Shown one piece after another: positions 1-7,834 of a stretch of DNA of 14,932 nt; the first letter of the stretch is position 1; each line of letters starts with the position of its first letter. The position numbers were made by a program, and so were the translations under genes. The notes below the pieces were generated by a model. The model was given only the letters and a program-made list of their open reading frames with translations. It had not been told where the DNA came from and ran no database searches. Origin of the DNA: Actinomycetota bacterium (GTDB lineage Bacteria > Actinomycetota > Thermoleophilia > RBG-16-64-13). The DNA is taken from positions 498 through 15,429 of the forward strand of contig PMIZ01000387.1 of NCBI GenBank assembly GCA_003157225.1. Direction: 5' to 3'.

Positions 1-347
1 CTCGCGGCGACCGCCGCGGCGCAACCGGGTCAGCCACCTACCCCGAGAACGGCTGCATCACCCCGCTTCTTGATCTCTTCCCAGAGCGCGCTGTTGTCGT
101 CGGCGAAGGGGCCCCCGGGCTTGCGCGCCCTCACCGTCTTGACCGAGGGCATGTGCGAGGCGAACCAGCCCTCGAGCTCTCGCATGAACTTGTAGCTGCC
201 GCCGAAGCCGGTGTCGACGAGGTAGACGGTCTTGCCTTCCAGCGTGTCTAGACGCTTGGCGAGCTGGGCCGGGGCGGCGGTCCGGTCGACCGTCTGCACC
301 AGGCGGCCTTCTGGGTTCAGGACTGAGAAACGCGCAGGCTGGGACAT
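1..347 (-). CDS. UGSC-family putative selenoprotein (3' end beyond window; in-frame TGA read as selenocysteine)
   Basis: The readable part is 105 residues, then TGA at 30-32, then PGCAAAVAA to the window edge. Just before the TGA the protein reads GDAAVLGVGG. This matches the signature of the UGSC family, in which a hydrophobic strand and GVG/GxG lead into U-G-S-C. Here the same place reads U-P-G-C, a UxxC redox-like pair. The family is known to occur in selenocysteine and cysteine forms; its chemistry is not well defined, and a thiol/selenol redox role is inferred. Start: a longer frame opens at 365, but AGGAGG sits six bases before the ATG at 345-347, so MSQPARF is chosen. TGA ends normal genes elsewhere in this window, so readthrough would need the Sec machinery and not a code change. 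The alternative is a truncated gene that stops at TGA. The rest of the protein lies outside the window. Confidence 0.75.
3..18 (-). promoter_or_regulatory. Candidate bacterial SECIS hairpin after the UGA codon
   Basis: On the minus strand the bases CGCGGC, loop GGTC, GCCGCG form a perfect six-pair hairpin. The loop begins 17 bases after the TGA at 30-32. Bacterial SECIS elements sit directly downstream of UGA and have a short stem with a G near the start of a small loop. The E. coli fdhF element, as I recall it, also shows GGUC in the loop at about this distance. Chance hairpins are common in GC-rich DNA, so this supports the recoding but does not prove it. Confidence 0.55.
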
Positions 348-348
348 C

Positions 349-528
349 TGGGGCCTCCTGAACATGATTCAGTATGTCTGAAAGATAGCAGCCGGCGGGG
401 TCGGGCGCCAGGGCGGACTTCGATGACAGCACAGCCGAACTCGAACCGGGGACGCGTGCGCTCACAGGCTTCGTGAAAGCCGAATCGCGCGCTTCCCCAT
501 CACGGACGTATTCTTCCCATGTCGGCAT
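349..528 (-). pseudogene. Possible 5' remnant of an unknown gene upstream of the UGSC-family gene
   Basis: The minus strand carries GGAGA seven bases before an ATG at 526-528, opening a frame that begins MPTWEEYVRDGEARDSAF. The frame continues, out of phase, through the UGSC-family gene as a meaningless arginine-rich shadow, so only the first 50-60 residues could ever have been protein. I do not recognise it. It may be the front of a gene whose rest was lost, or chance. It lies in the leader region of the divergent LysR gene, where little else is visible. Confidence 0.2.
354..359 (-). promoter_or_regulatory. Ribosome binding site deciding the UGSC-family start
   Basis: A perfect AGGAGG on the minus strand stands six bases before the ATG at 345-347. 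It lies inside the reading frame of the upstream ATG at 363-365, which has no comparable site, so the inner ATG is favoured. Confidence 0.75.
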
Positions 529-560
529 TTCGTTCTCTCCACGACCGAAGAGGCGGAACC

Positions 561-1421
561 ATGAAGATCCAGTACATGATGGAGTTTGTTTATCTCGTCG
601 AGAAGCTGAATTTCACTGCCACCGCCAGCGAATTCCACCTAACGCAGCCTACGGTGAGCAAGCATGTGCAGATGTTGGAGGACGCGCTCGGCCTTCCGCT
701 TCTTGCCCGCACCACTCACACCGTGGAAGTCACTGAGGCGGGAGGGGCAGCGTACGCGAGCTTCAAGAGAATCCTCCAGGAACATGACCGGCTGATGGCC
801 GACATGGAACGACTCCGGCATGACCTGAGTGGGGAGTTGCGTGTCGGCGTGCTGTATTACGGCATCAGAGAGTATGTGCAGCCGTTCGTCAACGCCTTTC
901 GAAAGGCCCTGCCGCAGATCAAAGTCATCTACGTTTCATGCCAGAACTATCAGGTCTTCGAACTGCTGAAGAATGGACGCATCGATATCGGCATCGTCGC
1001 CAGAGTCGACGAGGAGGCGGTTGCTCAGTTTGACTACGTTCCGATCAAGCGCGAACATCTGAAGTGCATGATCTCCAAGAACCACCCCTTGGCGAAACAA
1101 ACCAGCGTCACCTTGGCGGATCTGTCCGAGCAGACGATGGTCTACCTGTCGGCCGAGAGCAGCGACCTCACGGCATTCAAAGACAAGCTCGCCTTCAAAA
1201 ATGCCGTCGACGCCGTGCAGATCGACATGGTCCCCATGGTGCTTGAAGAAACAAACGGGTTCTTCTTGGCCATGGATACACTCAAGAACATGAACAGCGA
1301 CAGCGTCGTGTTTCTCACCATCGATGATGCTGATCTCACCATGGAATTCGGGTACGTGTTCCCGAGACATCCCGCTAACGACGCTACGCACCTTTTCGCG
1401 GAACACCTCTATCCGCTCTAG
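561..1421 (+). CDS. LysR-family transcriptional regulator
   Basis: The protein has 286 residues, at the short end for LysR regulators. Residues 1-60 hold the winged helix-turn-helix: ATASEFHLTQPTVSKHVQML then LEDALGLPLLART, a clear LysR pattern. Residues from about 88 to the end form the periplasmic-binding-like effector domain, starting GELRVGVLYYG and including RIDIGIV. A frame open from 519 would add 14 residues, but the ATG at 561 has GAGGCGG just upstream and begins at the usual LysR position (MKIQYMMEFVYLVEKLNFT), so it is chosen. The LigM-like gene begins 141 bases downstream on the same strand, with a palindrome between them, so this regulator probably controls that gene in response to an aromatic methyl ether or a related compound. 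That is inference; the ligand cannot be read from the sequence. Its base composition resembles the LigM-like gene more than the GC-rich genes to the right. Confidence 0.92.
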   Translation: MKIQYMMEFVYLVEKLNFTATASEFHLTQPTVSKHVQMLEDALGLPLLARTTHTVEVTEAGGAAYASFKRILQEHDRLMADMERLRHDLSGELRVGVLYYGIREYVQPFVNAFRKALPQIKVIYVSCQNYQVFELLKNGRIDIGIVARVDEEAVAQFDYVPIKREHLKCMISKNHPLAKQTSVTLADLSEQTMVYLSAESSDLTAFKDKLAFKNAVDAVQIDMVPMVLEETNGFFLAMDTLKNMNSDSVVFLTIDDADLTMEFGYVFPRHPANDATHLFAEHLYPL

Positions 1422-1497
1422 TCATTGGGATATCGCATAAAGTGATTCCAAAGACCGATTTCCTCTGAGCGCATTGACGTCCTATCATTTCATCGGA

Positions 1498-1518
1498 GTT
1501 ATGCCGCTATTGCATAAC
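1498..1518 (+). promoter_or_regulatory. Perfect inverted repeat, likely LysR operator
   Basis: GTTATGC, seven bases CGCTATT, GCATAAC: both arms match perfectly and fit the T-N11-A form of LysR-family binding sites. It lies 44 bases before the LigM-like start codon. A single half-site GCATAA also occurs at 1435-1440. A TTGACG at 1474-1479 could be the -35 box, which would place the palindrome over the -10 region. Binding by the neighbouring LysR protein is inferred from position. Confidence 0.6.
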
Positions 1519-1562
1519 CGCCAGCACTGAAGACCGGCAACGCGAGTTCAGGAGATGTCGTC

Positions 1563-2927
1563 ATGGTTCCGGAGCTCTTCAACATGCGGTTCAAGCATAG
1601 TCCCTATGTGCCATTCGATCCGAGCGTCACACCGCTGTACTCCAACTATGTGACACATGCGATGATGGGGGGGCTGCAGCCTTTTGTATACACCGATTGG
1701 CGCGACGAGGAGTTGTCCTGGCATCACAACTGCTACATACACGCCGGTCTGAATCCGATGCCGATGGTGTGGATAAAGGGCCGTGACGCACTGAAGTTCT
1801 TGAGTGAGAATTTAGTCAACGGTTTCGCCGAATTCCCGATAGCCAAGATACGTCATGGCATCATGACCAATCAATACGTCGAGATCATGTGCGACGGTCT
1901 GATTATTCGCATTGGATAAGACAAGTTCAAGACATACTGTGTTAACGGAAACGTGTTTGAACTTCTAAAGGGTAGATATGACGTCGAGTTAAAGGACACG
2001 TCCGGAGACGATTTCATCTACCAGCCAGGTGGGCCGAGGTCGCTCGAGATCGTCGAGGCGGCTACCGGTGAGGACCTTCATGACATCGGTTTCCTGTGGT
2101 CCAAGACGAGCAAGATAGACGGCATTGGCATCAGGGTCCTCCGCATCGGCATGGCGGGCTCGCTCGCTTATGAAGTCCACGGGAATTTCAAGGACTGCCT
2201 GCCTGTCTACAATGCCTTGATCGAGGCGGGGAGACCGTTTGGCCTCCGAAAGCTTGGACGGCACGCCTACTGGAATACGCACACGGAAAACGGCTTTCCG
2301 CAGAACATCATTCATTTCTTTGGAGCCATCGAACGTGACCCTGAGTACTTCGCATTCATCAGCAAGATCGCGCCGATGCTTTGTGGCTCTCTATCGGAGC
2401 TGACCGGCAGCTGCGGGCCCAGCTTCGAGGAAAGATATGTGAATCCCTTTGAGCTTGGCTGGGGGAAAGCCGTCGACTTCAATCATGACTTCGTCGGCAA
2501 AGAGGCCCTCCAGAGGATCAAGGACTCGAACCATAGGGTGATGGTGACCCTCGAGCGGGACACCGACGATGTCGTTGATGTGTGGAAGTCCGGTCTTGTC
2601 GACGGAGAGCCCTATGCCCCTATTGACGGACCTGAAGATATGCTTGAAAACGGCGAGATGGAATACCGCGCCGACCGACTATTAGCAGATGGGAAATACA
2701 TCGGAATCAGCACAGGTAGGATCCATAGCTGGTTCTACAAACGGATGCTGTCTCTCTGTGTCGTTGACGCCGACTACGCGAAGATCGGCACTCGGGTTAC
2801 GATCTTGTGGGGCAGCCCCGACCAGAATCAGAAGGAGATCCGTGCAACCGTCGCGCGCTTCCCCTATATGGACACCGACAGAAATGAGAGCGTCGATGTC
2901 AATGCCATGCCCAGACTGGGCACATAG
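1563..2927 (+). pseudogene. LigM/GcvT-like tetrahydrofolate-dependent O-demethylase, interrupted by an in-frame TAA
   Basis: The frame from the ATG at 1563 (AGGAGA seven bases upstream) to the TAG at 2925-2927 spans 455 codons, close to the length of LigM-type vanillate/3-O-methylgallate demethylases, but codon 119 (1917-1919) is TAA. The two halves are in the same phase and together make one protein. The front half has WIKGRDALKFLSENLVNGF and CDGLIIRIG; the back half has YVNPFELGWGKAVDFNHDFVG and VTILWG. These blocks align with LigM, a GcvT-fold enzyme that moves a methyl group from an aryl methyl ether to tetrahydrofolate. At the stop, family members as I recall them have an acidic residue, so GAA to TAA by one base change is the simplest history. 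A restart at the GTG at 1953 would lack the folate-domain front and has no good ribosome site. The product is therefore probably inactive unless the base is a sequencing error. The substrate is unknown. Confidence 0.8.
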
Positions 2928-3184
2928 CACGGTTTCCAGCTTGAGCTGGCCTCCCCGTCGACCGTCCCAGACCAGATTTGGCCGCCGTTAGGCAAACGCC
3001 TTCCCCACTCTCCGCAGCCAGACTGAGCTTCAGGCCGCCGACCAGCCAACTGCGCTCGTTTCATCTCGGAATCGTGCCGCCCAGTGTTGCAGCCCCGACC
3101 CCTGCCCCGCACCACCCGTGACCAGACTCATCCCCGGCGCCTTCTCATCTCAGGGTCCAGACAGCGCCAAGCTTCACCGTACTC

Positions 3185-3730
3185 TCAGTCCACGTAGCCG
3201 ACGGTGCCTCTGCGCTCGCGCTCGGGGTTGCTGTAAGGGTCGGTCGCCGCCGGGTAACCAAGGAGCACGGCGCACTGGAAGGCAAAACCCTCCGGCAGGC
3301 CGGCTTCTTGAGCCAGTGCCACATCGGCGCCCAGAGCCATGCCCGGCGTCACGATGAAACACGAAGCGAGACCCAATTCGGTTGCTTGGAGCACCATGTT
3401 CTCCGCCGCGAGGGCGCAGTTCACTCCCGTATAGGGGCCGGCGGGTCCGGAGACCAGGATTGCGACCGGCGCGCCGTACATTGGTTGGTAGCCGGGAAGG
3501 GCCGCCCTCGTCCGCAGGAACTCAACGTTCGAGCCCATCATGGCTTTGCGGGTCGCATCGTTCAGGCGCTGTCTCAGTTCCGCTCGGCGGAGCACAGTCA
3601 GATGGAAGGGTCCCGCGTTCGGCGCCCAGCGACCGGCCTCCAGGACCGTCTCCACGTCGTCGGAACCTACCGGCTGGTCCAGATAGGCTCTCACGCACTT
3701 TCTCTTGGCAATGGTGTCAGAGATGCTCAT
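3185..3730 (-). CDS. Nitroreductase-family FMN-dependent oxidoreductase
   Basis: A 181-residue protein of the nitroreductase fold, which binds FMN and transfers hydride from NAD(P)H to nitro compounds, quinones or other acceptors in the cytoplasm. Signs are the opening ISDTIAKRKCVRAYLDQPV (the family's RRSxRxF-like FMN phosphate site, here with Arg10 and Arg14), WAPNAGPFHLTVL at 35-47, and GVNCALAAENMVLQATELGL at 102-121, followed by a glycine-rich C-terminal LLGYP at 156-160. Its length is at the short end for the family. GAGG lies eight bases before the ATG. It follows recQ in the same direction after 97 bases, so the two may share a transcript. The true substrate cannot be predicted. Confidence 0.88.
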   Translation of the reverse strand: MSISDTIAKRKCVRAYLDQPVGSDDVETVLEAGRWAPNAGPFHLTVLRRAELRQRLNDATRKAMMGSNVEFLRTRAALPGYQPMYGAPVAILVSGPAGPYTGVNCALAAENMVLQATELGLASCFIVTPGMALGADVALAQEAGLPEGFAFQCAVLLGYPAATDPYSNPERERRGTVGYVD

Positions 3731-3827
3731 AGCCGTCCTCTTCTCGTCTTCACGTGGCTTTCGAAGATACCGCTTGATGGTACCCCTGTCGTCGTCCGCC
3801 TACTCGCGGGAAGGCCAGCCGCCTGCC

Positions 3828-5798
3828 TCACTTGTTCCCAGCCGCTTCGTCAGCGCCGGCGGGTCTCAATAGGGCCAGAAACTCACCCCCGTACTTCTCC
3901 AGTTTCCTCTGACCCACGCCGCTGATATCCAGCAGTTCCTCGAGTGTGCTCGGCCGCACCACGGCCATCTCCCGCAGCGTGGCGTCGTGGAAGATGACGT
4001 ACGCCGGCACGCCCTCCCGCTCCGCGATCTGCCTCCGCAGTGCCCGCAACTCCTCGAAGAGGGCGTCGTCGTCGGCGCTGCCTTGGGCCGTCACTGCCTC
4101 GACGTCCAAGAGTCTCGCTCCCGCCCGCCCCCGCTTGGCGCCACCCTTGGCCCTCTTGGCCCCGGCCTCCTTCTCCGCCGCCACCCGCACCCGCGGTCGC
4201 GCCACCCGCAACTCCGTCTCCCCCCGCAGTAGCGCCGCCGCCGCCGGGGCTAGCTGCAGCACCGGGTACTCCCCCATGTCCTGCCGCAGATAGCCCAGGT
4301 GCACCAGTTGCCGCAGCAGGCTCCGCCACGCCTCCGCGCTTCTGTGGGCGCCGATGCCGTAGGTGGAGAGACGGTCGTGACCGAGGTCGGCGATGCGCTG
4401 GTTCTTGGAGCCACGGAGCACGTCCACCACCTGGCCCACCCCGAACCGCTCGCGCAGCCGGTAGACGCAGGAGAGCGCCATGCGGGCGTCCTCGGTGGCG
4501 TCGTAGAGCTCGGGCGGATCGAGACAGACGTCGCAGTTGCCGCAGTCCGAGTCCATCGTCTCCCCCAGATAGCCGAGCAGCGCTCGCCGCCGGCAGGTGA
4601 GCTCTTGTGCGAAACCCACCAGCGCCCCCAGCTTGTGCTGTTCCACCGCGACCCGCTGCTCGTTCTCGCCCCCGTCGATGAGGGCCCGCACCCGGACGGC
4701 GTCCTCCCAGCCGAACAGCATGAGCGCGTTCGCCGGCAGCCCGTCCCTGCCCGACCGGCCGATCTCCTGGTAGTAGCCCTCGAGATGCTGGGGCAGGTCC
4801 CAGTGGACCACGAACCGGACGTTGGTCTTGTCGATCCCCATCCCGAAAGCGACCGTCGCCACCACCATCCGGATCCTGTCAAAAATGAACGCTTCCTGAA
4901 CCTGGTCGCGCTCCTCCGCCGCCAACCCCGCGTGGTAGGCCGCGGCGGCGATGCCGCGTTCGCGCAGGTGACCGGCCAGCTCCTCGGTGCGCTTGCGGGT
5001 GGAACAGTAGATGATCCCGGCCTCTCCCTCGTGGGCTGCAAGGAAACGCTGAAGCTGAGAATGAGGGTTGTGTTTCTCCACCACCTCGAGCCGGATGTTG
5101 GGCCGGTCGAAGCTGGACATGAAGCAGGCCGCCTGCTGGAGCCCCAACTGGTAGCGGATGTCATCGCGGGTGTGCGGGTCGGCAGTGGCCGTGAGCGCGA
5201 TGAGCGGCACGCCGGGGAACCGCTCCCGCAGCCGCCCCAGCGCCACATATTCGGGCCGGAAGTCATGCCCCCACTGCGAGATGCAGTGCGCCTCGTCGAC
5301 GGCGATCAGGGCGACCCTCGCCGCCGGCGCTCCGCCGTCCCCGTCCGACGCTCCCGCCTCGTGACCGTCACCCGGCGCGGAGCCCGGCGCCGCGCGCAGA
5401 GCGGCCAGCCGGTCGAGGAACCCGTCACTAGTCACCCGCTCCGGCGACACGTAGAGAAGATCGAGCCTGCCATTCATCAAGTCGGCCAGCACACGCCGGG
5501 CGGCCCCAGCCTCCAGCGACGAGTTGTACGCGGCGGCCCGCACCCCGTAGGCGCGCAGCGCGTCCACCTGGTCCTTCATCAGCGAAATCAGCGGCGACAC
5601 CACGATGCCGGTGCCCAGCCGCAGGATGGCGGGGATCTGGTAGCAGAGCGACTTGCCGCCCCCGCTCGGCATGAGCACGAAGGCGTCCTCCCCACGCAGC
5701 ACCGTCTCGATGACGTCCCGCTGGTTCGAGCGGAAAGTGGAGTAGCCGAAGACGGTGCGGAGGATGTGCTCGGGAGAAGGCGCCATGGGCCCAATCAT
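3828..5798 (-). CDS. recQ: ATP-dependent DNA helicase RecQ
   Basis: A 656-residue 3'-5' DNA helicase of the RecQ family, acting in recombination and repair of stalled forks. Walker A is MPSGGGKSLCYQIP (43-56), with serine where most family members have threonine. The DEAH box is VDEAHCISQWGHDFRP (167-182), with the aromatic-rich loop intact. Motif VI is QEIGRSGRDG (344-353). The four zinc ligands Cys402, Cys419, Cys422 and Cys425 follow, then the RQC winged helix (about 430-525), a basic Lys/Ala/Arg-rich linker (535-565) and a C-terminal HRDC domain (575-645). A Gly/Ala/Asp-rich insert at about 137-160 between the YVSPER strand and the DEAH box is unusual and probably a disordered surface loop. 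Either of two ATGs, at 5798 or 5786, may be the start; neither has a clear ribosome site. Confidence 0.96.
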   Translation of the reverse strand: MIGPMAPSPEHILRTVFGYSTFRSNQRDVIETVLRGEDAFVLMPSGGGKSLCYQIPAILRLGTGIVVSPLISLMKDQVDALRAYGVRAAAYNSSLEAGAARRVLADLMNGRLDLLYVSPERVTSDGFLDRLAALRAAPGSAPGDGHEAGASDGDGGAPAARVALIAVDEAHCISQWGHDFRPEYVALGRLRERFPGVPLIALTATADPHTRDDIRYQLGLQQAACFMSSFDRPNIRLEVVEKHNPHSQLQRFLAAHEGEAGIIYCSTRKRTEELAGHLRERGIAAAAYHAGLAAEERDQVQEAFIFDRIRMVVATVAFGMGIDKTNVRFVVHWDLPQHLEGYYQEIGRSGRDGLPANALMLFGWEDAVRVRALIDGGENEQRVAVEQHKLGALVGFAQELTCRRRALLGYLGETMDSDCGNCDVCLDPPELYDATEDARMALSCVYRLRERFGVGQVVDVLRGSKNQRIADLGHDRLSTYGIGAHRSAEAWRSLLRQLVHLGYLRQDMGEYPVLQLAPAAAALLRGETELRVARPRVRVAAEKEAGAKRAKGGAKRGRAGARLLDVEAVTAQGSADDDALFEELRALRRQIAEREGVPAYVIFHDATLREMAVVRPSTLEELLDISGVGQRKLEKYGGEFLALLRPAGADEAAGNK

Positions 5799-5860
5799 AC
5801 AGATGGGCCGACGCGTCAGGCTGCACCGAAGGGCCTACGGACGAAGTCCCGGATGAGTCT

Positions 5861-5889
5861 GCGGCTCCCCCCTCGGGCGGGGGAGCCGC
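5861..5889 (-). terminator. GC-rich hairpin downstream of the enolase-superfamily gene
   Basis: Eleven perfectly paired bases (GCGGCTCCCCC with GGGGGAGCCGC) around a seven-base loop stand 41 bases past the stop of the enolase-superfamily gene and before recQ on the same strand. No T-run follows, so this may be a weak or factor-assisted terminator or an mRNA-stabilising hairpin. Confidence 0.55.
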
Positions 5890-5929
5890 GACATCCGTTC
5901 GCTCCCTTACGACTCAGTCGTCCACGTAG

Positions 5930-7102
5930 CTATTTGCCGACGACTATTGGCTTCCTATCGGGCGTGGCCAGCTTCTTCACCGATTCCTCGTTCAGCTCCA
6001 CGCCCAGCCCCACCCCGTCGGGCGGATACAGGAACCCGTTCTCGTAGCGCGGCGGTTTCATGGCCAGATCGTCTTTGATGGGCGCGCTCACCGTGTCGTA
6101 GATGTTGTAGAGGTTCAGCGGGCCGATGGCTTCCTGTTCGATCCTGCCCATCCAGGCCGTCGCGCCCAAGAAGGCCGCTTCCGCGGCACTGCCCAGGCCG
6201 GAGTTGACCATGCACCCGCACATCACCGGCATGTTGGCGGCCTGCGCCACGCACACCCACCGCCGCGATTTCAGAATGCCGCCGGCCTTGGGCACCTTCA
6301 GGAAGAAGCCATCCGCGGCATCCTTCTCGATTATCTGCTGCAGGTGGCCGAGCTCGGCAGCGGACTCGTCCGCGAAGATGGGCACGTCTACCTTGCGGCG
6401 CAGCCTCGCCAGGCCGTCTATATCCCACCACGGTACCGGCTGCTCCGACAGACAGACGTCGTAGTTGCCTATTCTCTGCAGAACGTACAGCGCCTGGTGG
6501 TACATCCAACCGCCGTTGGCGTCTATCATCACTTTGACCTTGCTCCCTACCGCCGCCCGCAAGGCTCCTATCATCTCGACGTCTTCATCCGGGGAGTGCG
6601 CGCCTACCTTCAATTTCAGGCCCCGGAAACCAGCATCAACCAGCGCCTTGCCCTCCGCTCCCACGGCTTCGGCCGTTCCCGAGGACATCACGAACGCCAG
6701 CGGGATCTTCGGATTGGAAAGACCACCGAGGAGTTTGTAAACAGGCACGCCGAGCGCCTTACCCATAAGGTCGTGGAGGGCGTAGTCCACCACCGCCTTG
6801 GACTGGCTGTTGGAGCGGGTGGCTTTGTCCATCTTCGCCACGATGGTCTCAATGTTGAATGGGTCTTCCCCGATGAGCATGTGCGGCGCGAAGACACGCG
6901 TGAGGTTGTACATGATGGAGTCCTGGCTCTCGCCCATGTACCAGAGAGAGGTATCGCCGGTCTCCGCGACCCCGGTGATGCCTTCGTCCGTGTGAATCTT
7001 GATGACGACCGAATCCGCCTGCGTGACGGGCCCACCGGACATGATGATGGGCTTGACGAAGGGGATGGATACCGGGATGCACTCGACCTTGGTGATTCTC
7101 AT
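5930..7102 (-). CDS. Enolase-superfamily enzyme, muconate-lactonizing/mandelate racemase type
   Basis: A 390-residue enzyme with the superfamily's capping domain (1-130) and (beta/alpha)8 barrel. The catalytic set is complete: LKLKVG with the KxK pair Lys163 and Lys165, metal ligands Asp194 (MIDANGGW), Glu220 (SEQPV) and Asp245 (FADES), and Lys269 in GFFLKVPKAGG. The KxK motif plus the second lysine place it in the muconate-lactonizing-enzyme subgroup, which abstracts a proton next to a carboxylate to racemise, epimerise, cycloisomerise or dehydrate. The actual substrate is not evident. A GTG at 7111 opens the frame earlier, but GAGG lies eight bases before the ATG at 7102, and MRITKVECIPV is the usual family start. 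It is transcribed divergently from the TetR gene; the AT-rich stretch at 7140-7190 probably holds its promoter. Confidence 0.92.
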   Translation of the reverse strand: MRITKVECIPVSIPFVKPIIMSGGPVTQADSVVIKIHTDEGITGVAETGDTSLWYMGESQDSIMYNLTRVFAPHMLIGEDPFNIETIVAKMDKATRSNSQSKAVVDYALHDLMGKALGVPVYKLLGGLSNPKIPLAFVMSSGTAEAVGAEGKALVDAGFRGLKLKVGAHSPDEDVEMIGALRAAVGSKVKVMIDANGGWMYHQALYVLQRIGNYDVCLSEQPVPWWDIDGLARLRRKVDVPIFADESAAELGHLQQIIEKDAADGFFLKVPKAGGILKSRRWVCVAQAANMPVMCGCMVNSGLGSAAEAAFLGATAWMGRIEQEAIGPLNLYNIYDTVSAPIKDDLAMKPPRYENGFLYPPDGVGLGVELNEESVKKLATPDRKPIVVGK

Positions 7103-7226
7103 CCTGAACACCTCTGGAGCTGGTTTGACTTCCTACTTGCGGGCGTCTACCTGTATCTAGTTTACATGTATTAAGCAATCCATTTGGCACTTGAAGCGGA
7201 GGTGCTCCGCGCCACCCCTACCCCTT

Positions 7227-7242
7227 GTAAGTGATCACTAAC
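7227..7242 (+). promoter_or_regulatory. TetR-type operator upstream of the TetR gene
   Basis: GTAAGTGATCACTAAC is a near-perfect palindrome (core AGTGATCACT perfect) ending 18 bases before the TetR start codon. A closely related sequence precedes the pump gene at 7881-7896. Autoregulation is inferred. A possible -10 box, TATGCT at 7244-7249, would put the transcript start almost at the ATG, but no convincing -35 is visible. Confidence 0.65.
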
Positions 7243-7260
7243 TTATGCTAGGGTGGGCGC

Positions 7261-7827
7261 ATGACACCGGAACTACGCACAAGCAAGGACGAGCGAAGGC
7301 GCCAGATCATTGAGGCCGCCATGTGTGAGTTCGCCCTGGGCGGCTTTCACGGCACATCGGTAGAGGCAATCGCCAAGCGGGTCGGCGTGTCGCAGCCGTA
7401 CCTCTTCCAGCTCTTCGGCACCAAGAAGTATCTCTTCATCGCCGCCGTGCGGCGGGCGTTCGAGCGCACCGTCGGAACGTTCCGGGCGGCGGCGGCCGAG
7501 GCCGGCAACGATGCCGGCACCAAGGCCGTGCTCATGGCCATGGGCCTCGCCTACCAGCGCCTTCTGGCCGACCGCACGCTCCTTCTCATGCAGATGCAGG
7601 CTCACGTGGCGTGTGACGACGAGGAGATCCGCGAGGTGGTGCGCGAGGAGATGATGCGCCTCGTCAGCTTCGTCCAATCGGCCTCCGGAGCGCCCGACGA
7701 CGATGTGTGCGAGTGGCTTGCCAGAGGCATGCTGATGAACGTCGTGGCAGCCATCGACCTCGCCGGCGTCGACGCCCGCTGGGCGCGACTGATGTGTCCC
7801 TTCGACGAGGAGGGACACAAGAAGTAG
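7261..7827 (+). CDS. TetR/AcrR-family transcriptional repressor
   Basis: A 188-residue one-domain repressor. Residues 11-60 form the family's DNA-binding domain: RRRQIIEAAMCEFALGGFHG then TSVEAIAKRVGVSQPYLFQL and FGTKKYLFIAA, a textbook TetR helix-turn-helix. The all-helical remainder is the ligand pocket and dimer surface and is not recognisable by sequence. A DHA2-type efflux pump gene follows 89 bases later in the same direction, and both genes are preceded by the same operator type, so the repressor very likely senses a toxic compound exported by the pump. The operator lies in the space shared with the divergent enolase-superfamily gene, which could also be affected. Confidence 0.94.
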   Translation: MTPELRTSKDERRRQIIEAAMCEFALGGFHGTSVEAIAKRVGVSQPYLFQLFGTKKYLFIAAVRRAFERTVGTFRAAAAEAGNDAGTKAVLMAMGLAYQRLLADRTLLLMQMQAHVACDDEEIREVVREEMMRLVSFVQSASGAPDDDVCEWLARGMLMNVVAAIDLAGVDARWARLMCPFDEEGHKK

Positions 7828-7834
7828 GAGACGT

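Noticed and set aside
435..453. A GGTTCGAGTTC string on the minus strand resembling a tRNA T-arm.
   Set aside because: The flanking bases do not form the T-stem and no acceptor, D or anticodon arms can be drawn around it.
1917..1919. Recoding of the internal stop in the LigM-like gene, for example as pyrrolysine, since methyltransferases are involved.
   Set aside because: Pyrrolysine uses UAG, and this codon is UAA. No known bacterial system inserts an amino acid at UAA in this context, and the enzyme is a folate-dependent GcvT-fold protein, not an amine methyltransferase.
2936..2949. CCAGCT-TG-AGCTGG inverted repeat just after the LigM-like gene as a terminator.
   Set aside because: The stem is only five to six pairs with a tiny loop and no T-run. 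The rest of 2928-3184 shows no gene or other signal.
4299..6047. A 582-codon plus-strand open frame opposite recQ.
   Set aside because: It is the GC-rich antisense shadow of recQ. Its protein is rich in His, Arg, Pro and Gln with no family pattern, and it runs on into the tail of the enolase-superfamily gene.
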